Of a DNA stretch of 10,524 nt, positions 7,137-10,524 are shown piece by piece. The stretch covers positions 1 through 10,524 of the forward strand of contig CAILBQ010000166.1 of the NCBI GenBank assembly GCA_903832475.1, in the 5' to 3' direction. The DNA comes from an uncultured Acidobacteriota bacterium (GTDB taxonomy: Bacteria; Acidobacteriota; Terriglobia; Terriglobales; Acidobacteriaceae). Numbering within the stretch: the stretch's first letter is position 1; every line of letters starts with the position of its first letter. The notes under the pieces are model-generated. The model made no database searches, was not told the origin of the DNA, and saw only the letters and a list, made by a program, of their open reading frames with translations. The position numbers and the translations under genes are program-made.

Positions 7137-7607
7137 ATGCCCGTTGGCCGCTATCGATCGATTCCTGTCTTGCTGTCCTTGCTGCTTCTGGCGACAACCC
7201 TCTCTTTTTCCCAGGCTCAACCGTCCAGCCCGTCGGCCGAGCCGGCAAAGGTGATCGAAACCGTACGAGCCATCTTCGATGCCGCCAAGGCCGACGATCT
7301 GGATAAATTCCATGCCGTCACTACGCGCGGCTTTTACATGTTCGACCAGGGCGCCCGCTTCGATGGCGACGCGATCATGGCCCTGATCAAGGCCGATCAT
7401 GCCGCTGGAAAACGCTACGACTGGAACGTCACCAATCCAGAGGTTCACGTGATCGGCAGCACCGCCTGGATCGCCTATATCAATGACGGCAGCGTCACGG
7501 ACGCATCGGGAACGCAGAAGCTTCAGTGGCTCGAGTCTGCCTTCCTCCAGAAAGAGGGAGATCAGTGGAAGATTGCGTTCTTCCACAGCACCCATGTCGG
7601 CAAGTGA
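7137..7607 (+). CDS. Small exported NTF2-like (SnoaL/DUF4440-type) protein
   Basis: The 156-residue protein begins with a signal peptide (about 1-27: basic start, LLSLLLLATTLSF core, probable cleavage after SQA). The mature part (about 35-156) has the cone-shaped NTF2-like pattern. An N-terminal helix (VIETVRAIFDAAKADDLDKF) leads to a first strand with FYMFDQG. A middle section contains VHVIGSTAWIAYI, and two closing strands contain WLESAFLQKEGDQWKIAFFHST. This fold serves both enzymes and ligand-binding proteins, and I see no decisive catalytic set, so no reaction is assigned. GAGG at 7123-7126 lies 10 bases before the ATG; a TTG at 7134 is directly in front and could also be used. The methyltransferase gene follows after 87 bp on the same strand. 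Confidence 0.8.
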   Translation: MPVGRYRSIPVLLSLLLLATTLSFSQAQPSSPSAEPAKVIETVRAIFDAAKADDLDKFHAVTTRGFYMFDQGARFDGDAIMALIKADHAAGKRYDWNVTNPEVHVIGSTAWIAYINDGSVTDASGTQKLQWLESAFLQKEGDQWKIAFFHSTHVGK

Positions 7608-7643
7608 GAAGAAGGACAGCGCAGCAGGAAAACGCCGCTTGAC

Positions 7644-7659
7644 GGCCGCGGGAGCGGCC
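7644..7659 (+). repeat. GC-rich hairpin after the NTF2-like gene
   Basis: GGCCGC (7644-7649) and GCGGCC (7654-7659) form a perfect 6-bp stem with a GGGA loop, 37 bases after the NTF2-like stop. Only a short ATTCTT follows, so it may attenuate transcription between this gene and the methyltransferase rather than stop it. Confidence 0.3.
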
Positions 7660-7694
7660 CGCATTCTTACAGCAGCCCTTCGACCCGAGGTCTT

Positions 7695-8546
7695 ATGCAC
7701 GATACCAATTCAGCGCGCCCCCACGCCACTCCGTCCATCGAGCACATAAAAGCCGGCATGCGCGCTACCTGGATGGCCGGCGACTTCGGCGTTGTCGCGA
7801 AGACCATTGCCGGGGACGCTGAAACCTTCATCTCCAGGCTGCCCATCGCTCCCGGAGACCGCGTGCTTGATGTTGCCTGTGGGACCGGCAACACGGCCCT
7901 CCCACTCGCCCGGCGCGGAGCGATCGTTACCGGCGTGGATATCGCTCCAAACCTGCTGGTGCAAGCCCGCGAGCGCGCCGCCGCGGAAGGGCTCACCATC
8001 ACCTTCGATGAAGGCGATGCGGAACAATTGCCTTACCCGGACGCCAGCTTCGATGCCGTCATCACCATGTTTGGCGCCATGTTCGCTCCCCGGCCCGAGT
8101 TGGTCGCAGCCGAGTTCGCCCGCGTTCTCAAGCCATGCGGACTGCTCGCCATGGGCAACTGGAATCCTGCCAGCTTTTCCGGAAAGATGTTCCAGGTCGG
8201 AGCCCGGCACGTTCCACCCCCGCCGGGAATTCCCCCGCCGGTTCTGTGGGGAGACGAAGCCACAGTCCGCCGCCGCTTGGAATCATCCTTCGAAGCGATC
8301 TCGACCGAGCTGGTGCCTATCGTCTTCGACCTGCCAACCGATGCGGCCGGTGCTGTGAGTTTTTTCCGTAAGTACTTTGGGCCTACCCAGATGGCCTTCA
8401 GCCGCCTCGACGAAGTGGGCCAGGCCGCGATGGCCGCCGACCTCGAATCTCTCTGGGGCTCCGCCAACCTTGCCGCCGACCCAACGCGGCAGGTTTTCCT
8501 GCACAACGAGTATCTGCAGGTCACTGCAAGGCGCTCCCATTCCTAG
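7695..8546 (+). CDS. Class I SAM-dependent methyltransferase (UbiE/Methyltransf_11-like)
   Basis: The 283-residue protein carries a Rossmann-fold methyltransferase core. Motif I is VLDVACGTGN (57-66), the glycine-rich SAM loop. VDIAPNLL (81-88) supplies the acidic residue that usually binds the SAM ribose. GDAEQLPYPDASFDAVIT (107-124) covers motifs II and III, and VLKPCGLLAMGNW (144-156) is the following strand. The C-terminal third (about 165-275) is helical with a proline-rich loop PPPPGIPPP (174-182) and probably forms the substrate pocket. The UbiE-like core occurs in enzymes for quinones, lipids and small metabolites, and no neighbour identifies the substrate. There is no signal peptide, so it is cytoplasmic. 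GAGG at 7687-7690 lies 4 bases before the ATG and supports the start. Confidence 0.88.
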   Translation: MHDTNSARPHATPSIEHIKAGMRATWMAGDFGVVAKTIAGDAETFISRLPIAPGDRVLDVACGTGNTALPLARRGAIVTGVDIAPNLLVQARERAAAEGLTITFDEGDAEQLPYPDASFDAVITMFGAMFAPRPELVAAEFARVLKPCGLLAMGNWNPASFSGKMFQVGARHVPPPPGIPPPVLWGDEATVRRRLESSFEAISTELVPIVFDLPTDAAGAVSFFRKYFGPTQMAFSRLDEVGQAAMAADLESLWGSANLAADPTRQVFLHNEYLQVTARRSHS

Positions 8547-8551
8547 CCCAA

Positions 8552-8573
8552 CGGAAACGGGACAATTTTTCCG
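8552..8573 (+). repeat. Weak hairpin after the methyltransferase gene
   Basis: CGGAAA (8552-8557) and TTTCCG (8568-8573) are complementary around a 10-base loop, beginning 6 bases after the stop. The T-run falls inside the loop and stem rather than after it, so this is not a convincing terminator. Confidence 0.2.
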
Positions 8574-8626
8574 CTCAATCGAGTAATCGTTACCAGACCC
8601 TGTAAAAACTACATACTTCCGGGGCT

Positions 8627-8654
8627 TTGACGGATTGAGCTGGAAACGCATAAG
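8627..8654 (+). promoter_or_regulatory. Putative sigma-70-type promoter of the OmpA lipoprotein gene
   Basis: TTGACG (8627-8632, 5 of 6 to the -35 consensus) and CATAAG (8649-8654, 4 of 6 to the -10) are 16 bases apart. Transcription would start near 8661, giving a leader of about 110 bases before the ATG at 8772. Position between the methyltransferase stop and the lipoprotein start supports it; hexamer quality is moderate. Confidence 0.4.
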
Positions 8655-8756
8655 TTGTTCGAAATGAACCGGATGCCGTTCCTCCCGATTTGGCGCGTGA
8701 GGTGCAATCTACCCAGCGAAACGAATCTACGAGCTGTGTGCAAGCTGAACGCAGCC

Positions 8757-8762
8757 AAAGGA
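8757..8762 (+). promoter_or_regulatory. Ribosome-binding site for the OmpA lipoprotein gene
   Basis: AAAGGA lies 9 bases before the ATG at 8772. With the lipobox it fixes the start there, rather than at the in-frame ATG 8655, which would put 39 extra residues before the signal peptide. Confidence 0.75.
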
Positions 8763-8771
8763 TGGCACAAA

Positions 8772-9491
8772 ATGCAAAGGATTCACTTTTCAGTCCCCGC
8801 TTCCGCTTTGGCGATCGCGCTGGTAGGACTTTCAGGCTGTGCGACCAAAAATTATGTGAAGAACCAGACAGCACCGATCATCGATCACACCAACGAGCTC
8901 AATGAGAAGACCGCGACCAACAACCGCGCCATCAAGGATACCGATGAGCGCGCGCAGGCAGGCATCAGCAAGGCTCAGTCTTCGGCAGACGCTGCCGGTC
9001 AGAGTGCGCAAGGAGCCCAGAAGGCCGCCGGCGATGCGGAAACCGCCGCCAACGACGCAGTCCACCGCGCGGATTCGCTCGCCAGTGTCGTAGCCAACCT
9101 GGACAATTACCAGCCCATCGGAAACACCGAGGTCACGTTCGGATTCGACAAGGCTGTCCTGACCAAAGACGACAAGGCTCAGTTGGATGAATTTGCGCAG
9201 ACCGTCACCAACGCCAAGAGCTACATTCTTGAAGTGACGGGAGGCACCGACTCAGTCGGTTCGGCTGCATATAACTACGATCTGAGCAACCGTCGCGCCG
9301 ACGCAGTAGTTCAGTACCTGGCTTCCAAATACCAGATTCCCGCCCATCGCTTCTACCTGATCGGTATTGGCAAGGACAAGGAAGTCGCGCCCAACAACAC
9401 CCGTGAGGGCCGCGCTAAGAATCGACGAGTAGAGATCCGGTTGCTCTCCAATCAGGGCAAAACGGACGGAGCAGCGCAGAGCGGACAGTAA
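8772..9491 (+). CDS. OmpA-family peptidoglycan-binding lipoprotein with coiled-coil stalk
   Basis: The 239-residue protein starts with a lipoprotein signal peptide ending in the lipobox LSGC, with C23 the lipidated residue and Ala at +2, consistent with outer-membrane sorting. Residues about 30-112 form an Ala/Gln/Asp-rich, probably coiled-coil stalk, comparable in character to Lpp-like lipoproteins. The C-terminal OmpA domain (about 116-226) opens with VTFGFDKAVL. It keeps the pair that binds the diaminopimelate of peptidoglycan in E. coli OmpA: D160 in GGTDSVGS and R175 in LSNRRADAV, at the same 15-residue spacing. It also has the closing GRAKNRRVEIRL (213-224). The expected role is tethering the outer membrane to the cell wall. 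The usual GHTD or GYTD is GGTD here. It appears monocistronic, with its own promoter candidate and a strong terminator. Pal is a relative, but the long stalk makes it distinct. Confidence 0.9.
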   Translation: MQRIHFSVPASALAIALVGLSGCATKNYVKNQTAPIIDHTNELNEKTATNNRAIKDTDERAQAGISKAQSSADAAGQSAQGAQKAAGDAETAANDAVHRADSLASVVANLDNYQPIGNTEVTFGFDKAVLTKDDKAQLDEFAQTVTNAKSYILEVTGGTDSVGSAAYNYDLSNRRADAVVQYLASKYQIPAHRFYLIGIGKDKEVAPNNTREGRAKNRRVEIRLLSNQGKTDGAAQSGQ

Positions 9492-9544
9492 GCAAGCTCA
9501 AGCGCCTATAAATTACATACTTATTCCCTAAGCGCAATCCTCAG

Positions 9545-9575
9545 CAGGCCGGATCCCCCGATCCGGCCTGTTTTT
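9545..9575 (+). terminator. Strong intrinsic terminator of the OmpA lipoprotein gene
   Basis: An 11-bp perfect GC-rich stem, CAGGCCGGATC (9545-9555) with GATCCGGCCTG (9560-9570), has a CCCC loop and is followed directly by TTTTT (9571-9575). It lies 54 bases after the stop. The minus side lacks a T-tract, so it is directional. Confidence 0.92.
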
Positions 9576-9619
9576 CTTCACCTCGAACATTGGCTGCCAT
9601 GCGCGCAGAATGAGCCGGC

Positions 9620-10243
9620 TCACGCGTTTAAGTCAAGCTGCCGCACATGTTCCTTCCGCACATCAATGGCCGTAAAGAGAGCGAAAAAAGGTGCGCCATC
9701 CGCCGCAGCTTCGACGGCTGGTCGGCCGCCCGCCTCCTGCCGTTCCACCAGGCAAACCACAGCCGCCACCACCATGCCGGCGTCTTTCGCGGATTGAAGA
9801 GCGGTGATGGTCGATCCGCCCGTGGTGCACACGTCATCGACGATCACCACGCGAGCGCCGGCCTTGCAGAATCCTTCCACCTTCCGTCCCGTGCCGTGTG
9901 CTTTTTCCGTTTTGCGCACCAGAAAACCATGCAGTAAGGGCTTTTCTGGATGGCTCAGGGCCCGCCACGCGCTGGCCGTGGCCACATTGGAGACGATTGG
10001 GTCCGCGCCCATGGTCAGTCCGCCTACAGCCTCTGCGTCGATTCCATGCTCTTCGAGCAACTCAAGCACAGCGTGGCCGGTAAGCCTTCCGCCTTCGGCA
10101 TGAAGCGTCGTCGTGCGGCAATCAATGTAATAGTCGCTCGTCCCGCCCGAAGAAAGCGTGAATTGCCCCAGCCGGAAGCTGGTGCGGGCCAGGAGCGACA
10201 GCAATTGTTCCTTGCAAGAGAGCGAATGCGCGGGCGTGGTCAT
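9620..10243 (-). CDS. pyrE: Orotate phosphoribosyltransferase
   Basis: PyrE converts orotate and PRPP to orotidine 5'-phosphate and pyrophosphate in de novo pyrimidine synthesis, in the cytoplasm. The 207-residue product has the N-terminal substrate region FRLGQFTLSSGGTSDYYID (23-41). The flexible catalytic loop follows as VRKTEKAHGTGRKVEG (109-124, with K111, K114 and H116). The type I PRPP-binding motif VVIVDDVCTTGGST spans 132-145. Length is in the usual range for bacterial PyrE. The ATG at 10243 has GAGG three bases upstream; a TTG-started extension to 10297 would run into the upstream hairpin and add residues not typical of the family. No other pyrimidine gene is present in the window, so it appears to stand alone. 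Confidence 0.95.
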   Translation of the reverse strand: MTTPAHSLSCKEQLLSLLARTSFRLGQFTLSSGGTSDYYIDCRTTTLHAEGGRLTGHAVLELLEEHGIDAEAVGGLTMGADPIVSNVATASAWRALSHPEKPLLHGFLVRKTEKAHGTGRKVEGFCKAGARVVIVDDVCTTGGSTITALQSAKDAGMVVAAVVCLVERQEAGGRPAVEAAADGAPFFALFTAIDVRKEHVRQLDLNA

Positions 10244-10278
10244 TGACCTCAGTCTAACAACGGCGGCGGATGCTGGCG

Positions 10279-10324
10279 CAAACAACAAGGCCGGCAAGAA
10301 AATCTCACCGGCCTTGCGGTTTTT
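10279..10324 (-). terminator. Hairpin terminator of the right-edge gene, possibly bidirectional
   Basis: CAAGGCCGG (10286-10294) and CCGGCCTTG (10308-10316) form a perfect 9-bp stem with a 13-base loop. On the minus strand it is followed by TTGTTTG (10285-10279), a broken U-tract; on the plus strand by CGG then TTTTT (10320-10324). It lies 33 bases after the stop of the minus-strand gene at the right edge, and 43 bases upstream of the pyrE start, so it should insulate the two. Confidence 0.65.
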
Positions 10325-10348
10325 CGAGAGAATCCTGTTCCTTTTTTC

Positions 10349-10524
10349 TTAATTTGTCTGCGGCGGCGTCAGATTCATGGGCTCCGTCAGCGTGAACAGC
10401 AATACAGCGCCCGGCTCAAGTGTCGCCTGCGGATGGTCGACCAGGATGTGCGTTGTCACCATGCCTGCGCCGATCAGAGACCCGGTGAGAGCGCCAACCG
10501 GGCCGCCCAGCACCGCACCGGTCA
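10349..10524 (-). CDS. C-terminal fragment of a glycine-zipper protein
   Basis: A minus-strand frame is open from the right edge to TAA (10349-10351), giving 57 residues. The visible start is a glycine-zipper stretch, GAVLGGPVGALTGSLIGAG, the small-residue spacing typical of membrane-inserting or packing helices. A short beta-like tail follows, with LEPGAVLLFTLTEP and ending in NLTPPQTN. The tail resembles exported hypothetical proteins of acidobacteria in which a glycine-zipper segment precedes a strand-rich end, but this is recall of a pattern and not a search result. Function is unknown; an envelope location is likely. The hairpin at 10286-10316 follows the stop. Confidence 0.6.
   Translation of the reverse strand, partial: TGAVLGGPVGALTGSLIGAGMVTTHILVDHPQATLEPGAVLLFTLTEPMNLTPPQTN

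Noticed and set aside
7100..7306. Plus-strand frame starting at ATG 7100 after AAGGAG
   Set aside because: The spacing of two bases is too short for a working site, and the frame overlaps the signal-peptide-bearing NTF2-like gene out of phase.
8655..8771. N-terminal extension of the OmpA lipoprotein to ATG 8655
   Set aside because: It would place 39 residues before a proper lipoprotein signal peptide, whereas ATG 8772 has AAAGGA at ideal spacing.
10244..10297. TTG-started extension of PyrE
   Set aside because: It overlaps the terminator hairpin stem and adds residues outside the normal PyrE start, while ATG 10243 has its own GAGG.

Overview
This is an ordinary-looking, roughly 60% GC chromosomal segment from a diderm bacterium. 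The gene content best fits an Acidobacteriota (Terriglobia-like) genome. That placement is inferred from three things: a PP2C phosphatase with a sugar-binding-like exterior and seven membrane helices, a lipobox plus OmpA-domain lipoprotein, and a glycine-zipper protein at the right edge. No marker gene settles the taxonomy. I see no mobile element, phage gene, CRISPR array, tRNA or rRNA.

Layout, left to right. The 3' tail of an unrecognised plus-strand gene (2-121) converges on a minus-strand membrane-anchored zinc peptidase of the YpfJ family (173-1060). A 220-bp divergent gap follows. Next come two plus-strand genes: a 699-residue sensor-like SpoIIE/PP2C phosphatase (1281-3380) and an exported M19 dipeptidase (3437-4804). 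The dipeptidase converges, with 21 bp between stops, on minus-strand uvrC (4826-6811). A gap of about 325 bp with no convincing gene leads to three plus-strand genes: a small exported NTF2-like protein (7137-7607), a class I SAM methyltransferase (7695-8546) and an OmpA-type lipoprotein (8772-9491). The lipoprotein gene is closed by a textbook intrinsic terminator (9545-9575). Minus-strand pyrE (9620-10243) and the 3' end of a glycine-zipper protein (10349-10524) finish the window, separated by a hairpin terminator.

The genes do not form one pathway. DNA repair (uvrC) and pyrimidine synthesis (pyrE) are housekeeping. The remaining proteins mostly act at or beyond the cytoplasmic membrane: zinc peptidase, sensor phosphatase, exported dipeptidase, NTF2-like protein and OmpA lipoprotein. 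The closest functional pairing by position is the phosphatase with the dipeptidase, but a shared role is not shown. I did not find a convincing undescribed system. The best leads are the phosphatase architecture and its junction with the dipeptidase. For several genes the longest possible reading frame is not the likely one, and the start was chosen from a ribosome-binding site, signal peptide or family alignment.
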